Shown here: one piece after another, positions 35,440-43,786 of the stretch
How the letters are laid out: the number at the start of each line of letters is the position of its first letter
Numbering within the stretch: position 1 is the stretch's first letter
NCBI RefSeq assembly: GCF_900112575.1
Contig: NZ_FOMH01000011.1
Coordinates: forward strand, 212,595-276,594
DNA: 64,000 nucleotides
Source: Flavobacterium phragmitis
GTDB taxonomy: Bacteria > Bacteroidota > Bacteroidia > Flavobacteriales > Flavobacteriaceae
Reading direction: 5' to 3'
Made by a program: the position numbers and the translations under genes
Notes under the pieces: model-generated
Database searches by the model: none
The model's input: the letters and a program-made list of their open reading frames with translations, nothing else
Told to the model about the DNA's origin: nothing

Positions 35440-37467
35440 ATGAGCGTATTAACACAATACTTCAATACAAAACACAACACCGCACCTTTTTCGCAAATCA
35501 AAATCGAAGATTACGTTCCTGCTTTTCAGGAAGGAATTGCTTTGGCGAAAGCCGAAATTGATGCAATTGTAAATAATCCAGATGCGCCGACTTTTGAAAA
35601 CACGATTGTAGCAATGGATTTTTCAGGCGATATTTTGGATCGTCTTTCGAGTGTTTTCTTTAATTTGAATTCGGCTGAAACGAATGACGAAATGCAAAAA
35701 ATTGCTCAAGAAGTTTCGCCTTGGCTTTCAGAATTCGGAAATGACATTCGATTAAATGCAGAATTATTTGCGAGAGTAAAAGCCGTTTACGATCAGAAAG
35801 AAAGTTTAAATCTGAATCCAGAACAAACTACATTATTAGATAAAAAATACAAAAGCTTTTCAAGAAACGGAGCCAACTTGCCAGAAGACAAGAAAAACCA
35901 ATTAAGAGAAATCGACAAAGAATTATCGAAATTGAGTTTACAATTTGGCGAAAATGTTTTGGCAGAAACCAACAACTTCGAATTGCACTTAACGGATGAA
36001 AAAGATTTATCAGGTTTACCAGAAGGCACAATCGAAGCGGCAAGATTATTAGCCAAAAATCAGGAAAAAGAAGGCTGGATTTTCACTTTAGATCATCCAA
36101 GTTATGTTCCGTTTTTGACTTATGCCGACAATCGCGAACTGCGTAAAAAAATGGCGATTGCTTTTGGCGCAAAAGGTTTTCAGAAAAACGAATTCAACAA
36201 TGAAGAAAACGTTCTGAAAATTGCCAAACTTCGTCACGAAAGAGCGAATTTATTAGGTTACAAAACACACGCACATTTTGTTTTAGAAGAAAGAATGGCC
36301 GAAAGTCCAGAGAAAGTTTTTTCCTTCCTGAATGATTTATTAGCAAAAGCAAAACCAGCAGCGCAAAAAGAGTTTGCAGAATTAACTGCGTTCGCAAAAG
36401 AATTGGACGGAATCGAACAATTAGAAAAATGGGACGGCGCGTATTATTCTGAAAAATTAAAGCAACAGCTTTTTAATTTAGATGATGAAAAACTGAAACC
36501 TTATTTTCAATTAGAAAAAGTTTTGGACGGCGCTTTTACAGTTGCCAAAAAATTATACGGTTTAACTTTTACCGAAGTTTTTGATATCGATAAATACCAT
36601 GAAGAAGTTACTACTTACGAAGTAAAAGATGCTGACGGAAATTTAGTTTCAATTTTCTACGCTGATTTCTTCCCAAGAAAAGGAAAAAGAAACGGCGCGT
36701 GGATGACTTCATTCAAATCACAATATGTGAAAGACGGCGTAAACGAAAGACCGCACATTTCGAACGTTTGCAACTTTACAAAACCAACAGAAACAAAACC
36801 ATCTCTATTGACTTTTAATGAAGTAACGACTTTATTCCACGAATTTGGTCACGGTTTGCATGGAATGTTGGCTGACACGGTTTACCCAAGTTTATCTGGA
36901 ACCTCTGTTTACTGGGATTTCGTAGAATTACCAAGTCAGATTATGGAGAATTGGTGTTACGAACCGGAAGCTTTGGCTTTGTTTGCGAATCACTACGAAA
37001 CAGGAGAAATCATTCCGATTGAATATGTTCAGAAAATTAAAGAAAGTGCCAGTTTTCAGGAAGGATTGGCAACGTTACGTCAGTTAAGTTTTGGATTATT
37101 AGATATGGCTTGGCATGGACAAGATCCTACCAATATCACAGATTTGAAAACTTTCGAAACTGAACAATTTGCCAACACTCAATTGTATCCGGATGTAAAA
37201 GAAAATGCGATGAGTACCGCTTTTTCACATATCTTTCAGGGCGGATATTCTTCCGGATATTACAGCTACAAATGGGCTGAAGTTCTGGATGCCGATGCTT
37301 TTGAATATTTCCATGAAAATGGAATCTTTAATGAAGAAATTGCGAAAAAATTCAAAGACAATGTGCTTTCAAAAGGAGGAACTGAACATCCAATGACTTT
37401 GTACAAACGTTTTAGAGGTCAGGAACCAAAACCTGAAGCTTTGTTGAAAAGAGCGGGATTACTTTAA
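35440..37467 (+). CDS. dcp: M3-family peptidyl-dipeptidase Dcp
   Basis: The 675-residue zinc metallopeptidase removes dipeptides from peptide C-termini (Dcp) or cleaves oligopeptides (OpdA-like). The zinc site HEFGHGLHGML and the C-terminal FSHIFQGGYSSGYYSYKWAEVL are characteristic of M3A enzymes. No signal peptide is visible (MSVLTQYFNTKHNTAPF), so it is cytoplasmic. Length and the FEEGI-like N-terminal region fit Dcp. It stands alone between toxin-antitoxin modules, 36 nt after the ParE toxin. Confidence 0.92.
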   Translation: MSVLTQYFNTKHNTAPFSQIKIEDYVPAFQEGIALAKAEIDAIVNNPDAPTFENTIVAMDFSGDILDRLSSVFFNLNSAETNDEMQKIAQEVSPWLSEFGNDIRLNAELFARVKAVYDQKESLNLNPEQTTLLDKKYKSFSRNGANLPEDKKNQLREIDKELSKLSLQFGENVLAETNNFELHLTDEKDLSGLPEGTIEAARLLAKNQEKEGWIFTLDHPSYVPFLTYADNRELRKKMAIAFGAKGFQKNEFNNEENVLKIAKLRHERANLLGYKTHAHFVLEERMAESPEKVFSFLNDLLAKAKPAAQKEFAELTAFAKELDGIEQLEKWDGAYYSEKLKQQLFNLDDEKLKPYFQLEKVLDGAFTVAKKLYGLTFTEVFDIDKYHEEVTTYEVKDADGNLVSIFYADFFPRKGKRNGAWMTSFKSQYVKDGVNERPHISNVCNFTKPTETKPSLLTFNEVTTLFHEFGHGLHGMLADTVYPSLSGTSVYWDFVELPSQIMENWCYEPEALALFANHYETGEIIPIEYVQKIKESASFQEGLATLRQLSFGLLDMAWHGQDPTNITDLKTFETEQFANTQLYPDVKENAMSTAFSHIFQGGYSSGYYSYKWAEVLDADAFEYFHENGIFNEEIAKKFKDNVLSKGGTEHPMTLYKRFRGQEPKPEALLKRAGLL

Positions 37468-37473
37468 TATTTA

Positions 37474-37481
37474 TATATTTG
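37474..37481 (+). promoter_or_regulatory. -7 promoter box of the zeta-like kinase operon
   Basis: TATATTTG matches TAnnTTTG and lies 16 nt before the TTG start at 37498, just after the dcp stop. No -33 element is evident. Confidence 0.5.
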
Positions 37482-37497
37482 TTTATTATTTAAACTA

Positions 37498-38085
37498 TTG
37501 AAAGAGAAAAATCTATATATAATTGCAGGTTGTAATGGAGCTGGAAAAACAACAGCTTCATATACAATTCTGCCTGAAATATTAGATTGTAAAGAATTCG
37601 TAAATGCTGATGAAATCGCCAAAGGCTTATCTCCTTTTCAACCGGAAAAAGTAAGCTTTGAAGCTGGAAGAATAATGCTAAACCGAATTGATGAGCTACT
37701 TCAAAAAGAAGTTGATTTTGCTTTTGAAACCACTCTATCTGCAAAAAGTTATCTTTCGCTTGTAAAAAAAGCTAGAAATGAAGGTTATTTTGTGACACTA
37801 ATTTTCTTTTGGCTAAACTCTTTTGAATTAGCAAAACGAAGAGTAAAAGTCAGAGTAAGCGAAGGAGGTCATAATATTCCTGAAGATGTTATTGAACGAA
37901 GATATACCCGAGGAATTCAAAATTTCTTTGATATCTATCTGAATAATTGTGACAATGTAATGTTATTTGATAATTCAAATAGACTACCAATACTTATTGC
38001 TGAAAAAGAAATTAACGAAAAGATTCAAATTATAGATGAGAACTTATTCAATCAAATAAACAATGTAAGATATGACAAAAGATAA
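37498..38085 (+). CDS. zeta-toxin-like P-loop kinase
   Basis: The 195-residue P-loop protein of the zeta/COG4185 type has Walker A AGCNGAGKTT (10-19), then FVNADEIAKGLSPFQPEKV, AGRIMLNRID and FAFETTLSAKSY. These correspond to the substrate and magnesium regions of zeta toxins, which phosphorylate UDP-N-acetylglucosamine. Standalone relatives may have other roles. The start is a TTG at 37498, immediately before the conserved core. A 53-residue gene overlaps its last 14 nt. Confidence 0.85.
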   Translation: MKEKNLYIIAGCNGAGKTTASYTILPEILDCKEFVNADEIAKGLSPFQPEKVSFEAGRIMLNRIDELLQKEVDFAFETTLSAKSYLSLVKKARNEGYFVTLIFFWLNSFELAKRRVKVRVSEGGHNIPEDVIERRYTRGIQNFFDIYLNNCDNVMLFDNSNRLPILIAEKEINEKIQIIDENLFNQINNVRYDKR

Positions 38086-38233
38086 GATTAAAGAATTACA
38101 GCGTAAAATTGTTGAAGGTTTAAAAGTATCTTCAAAAAAAATGATTGAAAACAAAAAGAAAACCAATGGAAAGATTGTAGTTTATGCTGATGGGAAAATT
38201 CAAACTATAAATGCAGTTGATATTAAAGACTAA
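38072..38233 (+). CDS. 53-residue partner of the zeta-like kinase (putative antitoxin)
   Basis: This small ORF encodes 53 residues, beginning MTKDKIKELQRKIVEGL and ending VVYADGKIQTINAVDIKD. It has a lysine-rich helical first half, KKMIENKKKTNG in the middle and a short beta-like end. It overlaps the kinase by 14 nt, and its stop overlaps the next ATG (TAATG), so the three genes are translationally linked. Similar small lysine-rich proteins ending in an ADGKI-like motif occur beside COG4185 kinases in Bacteroidota. An antitoxin role is inferred from position. Confidence 0.75.
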   Translation: MTKDKIKELQRKIVEGLKVSSKKMIENKKKTNGKIVVYADGKIQTINAVDIKD

Positions 38234-38907
38234 TGCATAAATCAAAATTGAAAAAATATTTTAAAATAGCCTTATATCTTGCCATTATTGGAATGATCTC
38301 GATTATTGCCGTAAATTATTATGTAAAATCTTCGACTAAAAAGAATATTTATTATTCCATAAAAAAGTTCCCTAAAAATGATGTCGGAATTATTTTTGGC
38401 GCAGGCATTAACGGAAATCAGCCAAGCAAATATTTAAAAGATCGTTTGGATGCCGGAATCATGCTTTGGAAAGCAAAACGCATCAATAAAATTTTACTTT
38501 CGGGAGATAACGGCCGTGATGAATATGATGAATTAACGGTAATGAAAAACTACTGTTATAATCATGGTGTAGACACAACCAAAATATTTATTGATTATGC
38601 GGGCTTTGATACTTACTCAACAATGTATCGTGCTAAACATATTTTCAATATCAAAAAAGCTACTTTAATTTCTCAAAAATATCATTTAAATAGAGCAATT
38701 TATATCGGTCAAAAACTCGGAATTAAATCTTCTGGTTATTCTGCTAATAATGGAGAGTATTTAGGATATAATTATGTTTGTTTCAGAGAATATATTTCTG
38801 TCTTTAAAGCTTTTTTTGATGTACTAAGAAATCGAGAACCTCGCTTTTTAGGGACTAAAATTGATATTAATGGTTCTTCTAATTTTTCAAAAGACGATAA
38901 ACGATAA
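38233..38907 (+). CDS. DUF218 (YdcF/SanA/ElyC-like) membrane-anchored protein
   Basis: The 224-residue protein has one N-terminal membrane helix (about 10-29, IALYLAIIGMISIIAVNYYV) and a DUF218 domain: DVGIIFGAGINGNQPSKYLK, KILLSGDNGRDEYDELTVMK, DYAGFDTYSTMYRAKHIF and SQKYHLNRAIYI. Relatives SanA and ElyC affect envelope integrity and vancomycin sensitivity. Its ATG overlaps the stop of the 53-residue gene, so it is probably translated with the kinase unit. That linkage with a kinase of the UDP-GlcNAc-acting family is suggestive but unproven. Confidence 0.87.
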   Translation: MHKSKLKKYFKIALYLAIIGMISIIAVNYYVKSSTKKNIYYSIKKFPKNDVGIIFGAGINGNQPSKYLKDRLDAGIMLWKAKRINKILLSGDNGRDEYDELTVMKNYCYNHGVDTTKIFIDYAGFDTYSTMYRAKHIFNIKKATLISQKYHLNRAIYIGQKLGIKSSGYSANNGEYLGYNYVCFREYISVFKAFFDVLRNREPRFLGTKIDINGSSNFSKDDKR

Positions 38908-38926
38908 AACTATTGAAAAACATTTC

Positions 38927-38991
38927 GCTCCGCTGGAGCTCTTTGATAGTTGAAAACTGAATTTGCTATAAATATTCTGCTCCGCTGGAGC
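38927..38991. repeat. two copies of the palindrome GCTCCGCTGGAGC
   Basis: The same 13-mer, GCTCC-GCT-GGAGC, occurs at 38927-38939 and 38979-38991, a centre-to-centre distance of 52 nt. Each can form a 5-bp hairpin. This type of word is common between Flavobacterium genes. Confidence 0.75.
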
Positions 38992-39000
38992 ATTTAATAC

Positions 39001-39036
39001 AAAAGGACTGTCTCGAAAGTGAGTCAGTCCTTTTTT
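39001..39036. terminator. bidirectional terminator between the DUF218 gene and the antiporter
   Basis: AAAAGGACTG (39001-39010) and CAGTCCTTTT (39025-39034), with an inner CTC/GAG pairing, form a hairpin with A and T flanks. It lies between convergent genes and can end both. Confidence 0.8.
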
Positions 39037-39102
39037 GATTTAATTTTTTTCAAAATAAAGACCTTTCATCTTTGCTCTTTATTCTATTTTCTATATTCTC
39101 AT

Positions 39103-40365
39103 CTACTCTTTCTCCAAAACCTTATTAGCCAATTTCCCAACAGTCAATCCTTGCACTACAATAGAGAATAAAACAACAATGTAAGTTACTTCCAAAAGCA
39201 GGTTTTTGTATTCGCTTTCCGGCATAGAAAGCACTAACGCAATAGAAACTCCACCTCGGATTCCGCCCCAAACCAAAACCATTAAAGAGCCTTTGTTGTA
39301 AGCCGATTTGATTCCAAAGAATTTGAATATATCGAAGAACTTCCATGGTAAAACAATCGAAGTTAATCTTGAAAACAGTACAATAAAAATAGCTACAAAA
39401 CCTGTTAATAATTGTTTATTTAAATCTGGAAGCAATAACAATTCGAAACCAATAAACAAGAATAAAACAGCATTTAAAATCTCATCGATAAGTTCCCAAA
39501 ATTTACCTAGATAATCTTTAGTCACTTCACTCATTGCCACTTTCTTACCATAATTTCCAATAATCAATCCCGCAACAACCATCGCAAGCGGACTAGAAAC
39601 GTGTAACGCCTGAGCCACTAAAAATCCTCCAGTTACGATAGAAAGCGTAATTAAAACCGAAACTTTATAATCATCAATTTTCTTCATTACTTTTGAAGCC
39701 GTAAATCCAAAAACCGCACCTAATAAAAGTCCGCCAATTCCTTCTTTAATAAACAACCAGGATATTGAACCAAAAGTAGCATCAAATGTTGGATCGGTTG
39801 CCATTTTTAGAACCACAGCAAACATTACTACTGCTACTCCATCATTAAATAATGACTCACCCACAATTTTAGTTTCGATTCTTTTTGGGACTTTCGCTTC
39901 CTTTAAAACTCCCAAAACTACGATTGGATCTGTTGGAGAAATTAAGGTTCCAAAAACCAAGCAAAATATGTAAGGAATAGTAATTCCTAAAAGTGGTGCG
40001 ATATAATAAAGTAGAACAGAAATAATTAAAGCTGATAAAACGACACTGACTGTCGAATAAATCATAATAGAAACTTTTTGTTCTTTAAGATCGAACATGT
40101 TTACGTGCAAAGCTCCAGCAAATAAAAGGAAATTCAACATCGCTCCCATTAGGATTTCGTTGAAGTCAAATTCTTTTATTAAATCAAAAAAGTGTTTTGT
40201 CGTTGCAGGAAAATAAGAATCCCCCAAAAGACGAATTGCCACTGAAACCAACATGGCAATAATCATAATTCCGATGGTTCCCGGAAGTTTTAAAAATCTT
40301 AAATTCAAATAGGCGAAGAAAGATGCCAATACAATTAGCACCGAAAAAGTGTAGTATAATTCCAT
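39103..40365 (-). CDS. sodium:proton antiporter, CPA1/NhaP family
   Basis: The 420-residue polytopic membrane protein has about 12 transmembrane segments. CPA1 signatures include the unwound-helix acidic motif GESLFNDGVAVVMF and CLVFGTLISPTDPIVVLGVL, plus VLVWGGIRGGVSIALVL near the C-terminus. Such proteins exchange Na+ (or K+) for H+ and set pH and salt homeostasis. Ion choice cannot be read from the sequence. A promoter box is at 40381-40388. It is divergent from the GbsR regulator gene. Confidence 0.93.
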   Translation of the reverse strand: MELYYTFSVLIVLASFFAYLNLRFLKLPGTIGIMIIAMLVSVAIRLLGDSYFPATTKHFFDLIKEFDFNEILMGAMLNFLLFAGALHVNMFDLKEQKVSIMIYSTVSVVLSALIISVLLYYIAPLLGITIPYIFCLVFGTLISPTDPIVVLGVLKEAKVPKRIETKIVGESLFNDGVAVVMFAVVLKMATDPTFDATFGSISWLFIKEGIGGLLLGAVFGFTASKVMKKIDDYKVSVLITLSIVTGGFLVAQALHVSSPLAMVVAGLIIGNYGKKVAMSEVTKDYLGKFWELIDEILNAVLFLFIGFELLLLPDLNKQLLTGFVAIFIVLFSRLTSIVLPWKFFDIFKFFGIKSAYNKGSLMVLVWGGIRGGVSIALVLSMPESEYKNLLLEVTYIVVLFSIVVQGLTVGKLANKVLEKE

Positions 40366-40380
40366 AAAATGTGATTTTTA

Positions 40381-40410
40381 CAAAAATAGCTGTATCATTA
40401 TTTAATCAAA
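40381..40410 (-). promoter_or_regulatory. promoter of the antiporter gene
   Basis: On the minus strand -33 TTTG (40407-40410), an 18-nt spacer and -7 TATTTTTG (40381-40388) precede the ATG at 40365 by 15 nt. Confidence 0.6.
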
Positions 40411-40467
40411 AATTTCAAGGTTTGAATTAACATAACTTTATAATTTGTTAAATAAGTTTCAATTATT

Positions 40468-40499
40468 TTTGAAAGTTTAAAAACTTTTACTTACATTTG
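40468..40499 (+). promoter_or_regulatory. gbsR promoter with embedded palindromic operator candidate
   Basis: -33 TTTG (40468-40471), a 20-nt spacer and -7 TACATTTG (40492-40499) are followed by 4 nt and the ATG. The spacer contains the perfect palindrome AAAGTTT-AA-AAACTTT (40472-40487), well placed to block RNA polymerase. The related 14-mer GAAAGTTTAAAAAC recurs at 41052-41065 in the leader of the next gene. Confidence 0.7.
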
Positions 40500-40503
40500 A
40501 TCC

Positions 40504-41007
40504 ATGGATTTCAAAGAAGCAAAAAATAAGTTTGTACAAACCTGGGGAGCATTAGGTTCTCAATGGGGAATTAATAAAACGATGGCACAGATCCACGCTT
40601 TATTAATGGTCTCAAACGAGCCTGTTTCTATGGAAGACATTATGGAAGAATTGCAAATTTCGCGTGGAAATGCCAGTATGAATCTGAGAGGCTTAATGGA
40701 TTGGGGAATTGTTTACAAAGAATTTAAAGCTGGTGAAAGAAAGGAATTTTTCACGGCAGAAAAAGATTTGGATGAATTGGCAGTTAAAATTTCCAGAGAA
40801 AGAAGCAAAAGAGAAATTAAACCTACTCTTAAGATTTTAAAAGAAGTTTCGACAATTGAAGCAAGTGATTTGGCAGAAGAAAAACACTTTGTAGACCAAA
40901 CTTCTAAATTGTATGATTTTGTTTTAAAAGCAGATAATATGCTGGACAAAATGACTGAATTTAATGATAACTGGCTTGGAAAATTGTTCATGAAAATGAT
41001 GAAGTAA
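40504..41007 (+). CDS. GbsR/MarR-family transcriptional regulator
   Basis: The 167-residue protein has a winged-helix domain (about 20-95: MAQIHALLMVSNEPVSMEDI, LQISRGNASMNLRGLMDWGI, YKEFKAGERKEFFTAE) and a C-terminal helical dimerisation part. GbsR members repress glycine-betaine and other genes. Its -7 box ends 4 nt before the ATG, and a palindrome sits between the -33 and -7 elements, as expected for autorepression. It heads a five-gene same-strand cluster and is the likely regulator of it. Confidence 0.9.
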   Translation: MDFKEAKNKFVQTWGALGSQWGINKTMAQIHALLMVSNEPVSMEDIMEELQISRGNASMNLRGLMDWGIVYKEFKAGERKEFFTAEKDLDELAVKISRERSKREIKPTLKILKEVSTIEASDLAEEKHFVDQTSKLYDFVLKADNMLDKMTEFNDNWLGKLFMKMMK

Positions 41008-41051
41008 ATCTTCAGATTAAAAAAATTTAAACTAAGCTTTCATTTTTTCCT

Positions 41052-41065
41052 GAAAGTTTAAAAAC
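41052..41065 (+). promoter_or_regulatory. second copy of the GAAAGTTTAAAAAC motif
   Basis: This exact 14-mer also occurs at 40471-40484 in the gbsR promoter. Here it lies 11 nt before the ATG at 41077. Upstream CTTTCA (41036-41041) and TGAAAG (41051-41056) form a further inverted repeat. A second regulator site is possible. Confidence 0.5.
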
Positions 41066-41076
41066 AACAAAAAGTT

Positions 41077-41826
41077 ATGAAAAATATAAACTTCTTAAAA
41101 GCAGAATGGAAAAACTTAGCCCTTTTCAATTATGAAGTTGAGGCTAAACTACTAGAAAAATATCTTCCTGTTGGAACTGAGATTGATATTTGGAATAACA
41201 GATGTTATGTGAGTTTAGTCGGTTTTATGTTCAAAAACACCAAAGTTTTAGGATTGAAAGTTCCGTTTCATATTGATTTTGAAGAAGTAAATCTAAGATT
41301 TTATGTAAAACGTTTTGAAAACGGAGAATGGAAAAGAGGTGTAGTTTTCATTAAAGAAATTGTACCTAAAAAAGCCATCACTTTTATTGCCAATACTTTA
41401 TATCAGGAACATTATGAAACTCAAAAAATGAGACATGAAATTCTTGAAAACAAAAACAGCAATACTTTTATTTATCAATGGAAAAATGATGAGGAATGGA
41501 ATACAATCGAATTAGAAACTAAAAATATTCCAACAGAAATTGAAATTGATTTTGAAGCTGAATTTATCACAGAACATTATTTCGGATATACCAAAATCGA
41601 TGAAGAAACCACTTTTGAATATGAAGTGACACATCCAAGATGGGAACAATTGGAAGTTTTAAATCACCGAATTGATATTAATTTCGAAAAAATTTATGGA
41701 ACCGATTTTACATTTCTTCAAGATCAAAAACTAACTTCTGTTTTTCTAGCTAAAGGATCAAAGATTACAGTGAAGAATAAAAGAAAAATTGAACTGATTC
41801 CGATTCAAGAGGAATTATACGCATAA
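41077..41826 (+). CDS. DUF2071 (YqjF-like) protein
   Basis: The 249-residue soluble protein matches the DUF2071/acetoacetate-decarboxylase-like fold in outline: FNYEVEAKLLEKYLPVGTEI, NNRCYVSLVGFMFKNTKVLG, EEVNLRFYVKRF and KRGVVFIKEIVPKKAI. Some relatives bind or act on small carbonyl compounds, but no activity is established. It lies 70 nt after gbsR, with a motif copy in its leader, and is 28 nt before the DCC gene. It is probably part of the same regulated unit. Confidence 0.82.
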   Translation: MKNINFLKAEWKNLALFNYEVEAKLLEKYLPVGTEIDIWNNRCYVSLVGFMFKNTKVLGLKVPFHIDFEEVNLRFYVKRFENGEWKRGVVFIKEIVPKKAITFIANTLYQEHYETQKMRHEILENKNSNTFIYQWKNDEEWNTIELETKNIPTEIEIDFEAEFITEHYFGYTKIDEETTFEYEVTHPRWEQLEVLNHRIDINFEKIYGTDFTFLQDQKLTSVFLAKGSKITVKNKRKIELIPIQEELYA

Positions 41827-41853
41827 AACTATTCATCTTTAAAACCAAAAATC

Positions 41854-42675
41854 ATGAAAACGTTAGAAAACCAAACCTTACTTTATGATGAAGATTGTCC
41901 GCTTTGCAGTTTATACACTACTGGATTTGTAAAAAGTGGTATGCTGGATGAAAACGGAAGAAAATCGTATTGTCAATTATCTGAAGAAGAACAAAGTTTT
42001 GTGGATTTAAAACGCGCTCCAAACGAAATTGCTTTGGTTGACAATAAATCTCAAACTGTTATTTATGGAATTGATAGTCTTATAAAAGTAGTTGGATTTT
42101 CCTTTCCTTTAATTGAAAAAATAGCAACAGTAAAACCCATTCATTTTATCCTGAAAAAAATGTATTCTTTTGTTTCTTACAATAGAAAAGTAATTATTCC
42201 GGGAAATGTAAAAGAAGAAAACAAATTGCAATGTACTCCCGATTTTAATTACAAATACAGATTTCTGTATATCGGATTTGCATTAACTGTAACTACTTTT
42301 ATTCTTTTCGGTTATTCTAATTTGATTCCGAGTTTGCCAAAGAGCAATATTACAAGAGAAATCATTTTAGCTTTTGGACAAATTGTTTTTCAAAGTTTAT
42401 TGCTTTTAAAATTGAACAAACAAACGATTCTGAACTACGCAGGAAATTTAATGACGATTTCTTTGATGGGAAGTTTAATTTTGATACCAATCTTAATTTT
42501 GAGTCAGTTTTTCCAGCTTCCGCAAATGATTATTTTGGGTTGGTTTGGAGTGACGGTTTTGATTATGTTTTTGGAACATTTTAGAAGAGTAAAAATTTTA
42601 AAACTTCCTTTTTACTTATCTTTCACTTGGATTTTATACAGAATTCTTGCTTTGATTTTAATTTTAAATATGTAA
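41854..42675 (+). CDS. DCC1-like thiol-disulfide oxidoreductase domain fused to membrane helices
   Basis: The 273-residue protein has an N-terminal DCC1-like (DUF393) thioredoxin-like domain (about 1-120) with the signature DEDCPLC (Cys15 and Cys18). A membrane part follows (about 145-273) with four or five hydrophobic helices such as FLYIGFALTVTTFILFGY and LMTISLMGSLILIPILIL. DCC proteins are putative disulfide oxidoreductases of unknown partner. The fusion to a membrane domain suggests action at the inner membrane. It sits in the GbsR-linked cluster. Confidence 0.83.
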   Translation: MKTLENQTLLYDEDCPLCSLYTTGFVKSGMLDENGRKSYCQLSEEEQSFVDLKRAPNEIALVDNKSQTVIYGIDSLIKVVGFSFPLIEKIATVKPIHFILKKMYSFVSYNRKVIIPGNVKEENKLQCTPDFNYKYRFLYIGFALTVTTFILFGYSNLIPSLPKSNITREIILAFGQIVFQSLLLLKLNKQTILNYAGNLMTISLMGSLILIPILILSQFFQLPQMIILGWFGVTVLIMFLEHFRRVKILKLPFYLSFTWILYRILALILILNM

Positions 42676-42682
42676 AAATGGT

Positions 42683-42766
42683 TTGCCACGAATTACACTA
42701 ATTTCCACTAATTTTTCTAGCGTTTTGCTGCATATTAATTCGTGAAAATTTGTGCAATTCGTGGCT
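42683..42766. repeat. GCCACGAATT-family palindromic element, copy 2
   Basis: GCCACGAATTACAC (42685-42698) faces GTGCAATTCGTGGC (42752-42765) with one mismatch, enclosing AT-rich DNA. It interrupts the gap between the DCC and TIGR01777 genes but is not a T-tailed terminator. Confidence 0.8.
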
Positions 42767-42782
42767 ATAAAAACACATACCA

Positions 42783-43688
42783 ATGAGCAAACTTATAATA
42801 GCATCTGGAACTGGATTTTTAGGACAAGTTTTAGTCCATCATTTCAAAAATAAATTTGAAGAGATTGTAATTCTGACTCGCGGAAAAGCAGAGACAATTG
42901 ACGGAATAAAATATGTACACTGGAATGCCAGAACTTTTACCGGTTGGGAAAAAGAGTTAGAAAACGCAACCGTTTTAATTAATCTCGCTGGAAAATCGGT
43001 TGATTGCCGTTATACAAAAAAGAATAAAAAAGAAATTCTTTGGTCTAGAATTGACAGTACAAAAATCCTAAATAAAGCGGTTTTGAATTGCAAGAATCCT
43101 CCGAAACATTGGCTGAATTCATCGACGGCAACTATTTACAGATTTTCTCTTGACAAACAAATGGATGAAGTGGATGGTGAGATTGGAAATGACTTTTCTA
43201 TAAATGTGGCTTTATCTTGGGAAAAAGCATTCTTTAAAACCGAAACTCCAAATACGTTAAAAACCGCTTTGCGAACTTCGATTGTTTTAGGAAAAAATGG
43301 CGGTGCTTTTATTCCGTTAAAGGCTTTGGCAAAAATAGGTTTTGGAGGAAAACAAGGAAAAGGCAATCAATTTGTGAGCTGGATTCATGAAGATGATTTT
43401 GCTAATGCAGTTGATTTTATTATTGAAAAAGAAATGACTGGTGTTATCAATATTGTTTCTCCTACTCCAATTCGGAATATTGATTTTATGCAGAAACTCA
43501 GAAAAGCGGTTGGTTTTCCTTTTGGAATTCCACTGAACAAATTCTTCTTAGAAATCGGATCTTTCCTTATTCGAACAGAAACGGAATTGGTTTTGAAAAG
43601 CAGAAATGTAGTTCCAAAACGACTTTTGGAAAATGGGTTTGAGTTTAAGTTTGGGGAGATTGATGAGGCTTTTCAGGATTTAATATAG
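42783..43688 (+). CDS. TIGR01777 family NAD(P)-binding epimerase/oxidoreductase
   Basis: The 301-residue extended-SDR protein has a nucleotide-binding N-terminus (LIIASGTGFLGQVLVHHF; the usual GxxGxxG is altered to GTGFLG). LINLAGKSVDCRYTKKNK, LNSSTATIYRF and VLGKNGGAFIPLKALAKIGFGG follow. The DUF1731 C-terminal region contains NFEFKFG-like GFEFKFGEIDEAFQDLI. The family includes YfcH and sugar-epimerase-like proteins without a proven substrate. It is the fourth gene of the GbsR-linked cluster. Confidence 0.87.
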   Translation: MSKLIIASGTGFLGQVLVHHFKNKFEEIVILTRGKAETIDGIKYVHWNARTFTGWEKELENATVLINLAGKSVDCRYTKKNKKEILWSRIDSTKILNKAVLNCKNPPKHWLNSSTATIYRFSLDKQMDEVDGEIGNDFSINVALSWEKAFFKTETPNTLKTALRTSIVLGKNGGAFIPLKALAKIGFGGKQGKGNQFVSWIHEDDFANAVDFIIEKEMTGVINIVSPTPIRNIDFMQKLRKAVGFPFGIPLNKFFLEIGSFLIRTETELVLKSRNVVPKRLLENGFEFKFGEIDEAFQDLI

Positions 43689-43737
43689 AAACCAAATCCA
43701 CACCGTTTTGTTTTAAAACTTTGATAAATTCGTAATG

Positions 43738-43770
43738 AAACCCTACAGGTTTTAAAAACCTGTAGGGTTT
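43738..43770. repeat. 33-bp palindrome AAACCCTACAGG...
   Basis: A perfect 16-bp-arm palindrome with a single central A (AAACCCTACAGGTTTT, A, AAAACCTGTAGGGTTT) lies between the TIGR01777 and SRPBCC genes. Related palindromes with CCCGACAGG are at 48556-48581 and 48800-48834; the change is matched on both arms. No T-tract follows, so terminator function is doubtful. Confidence 0.85.
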
Positions 43771-43786
43771 GCAAAGCCAATAAAAA

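Noticed and set aside
32245..38907. Prophage or integrative element carrying the toxin-antitoxin modules
   Set aside because: No integrase, transposase, phage structural gene or attachment-site duplication was seen, and core genes lie between the modules.
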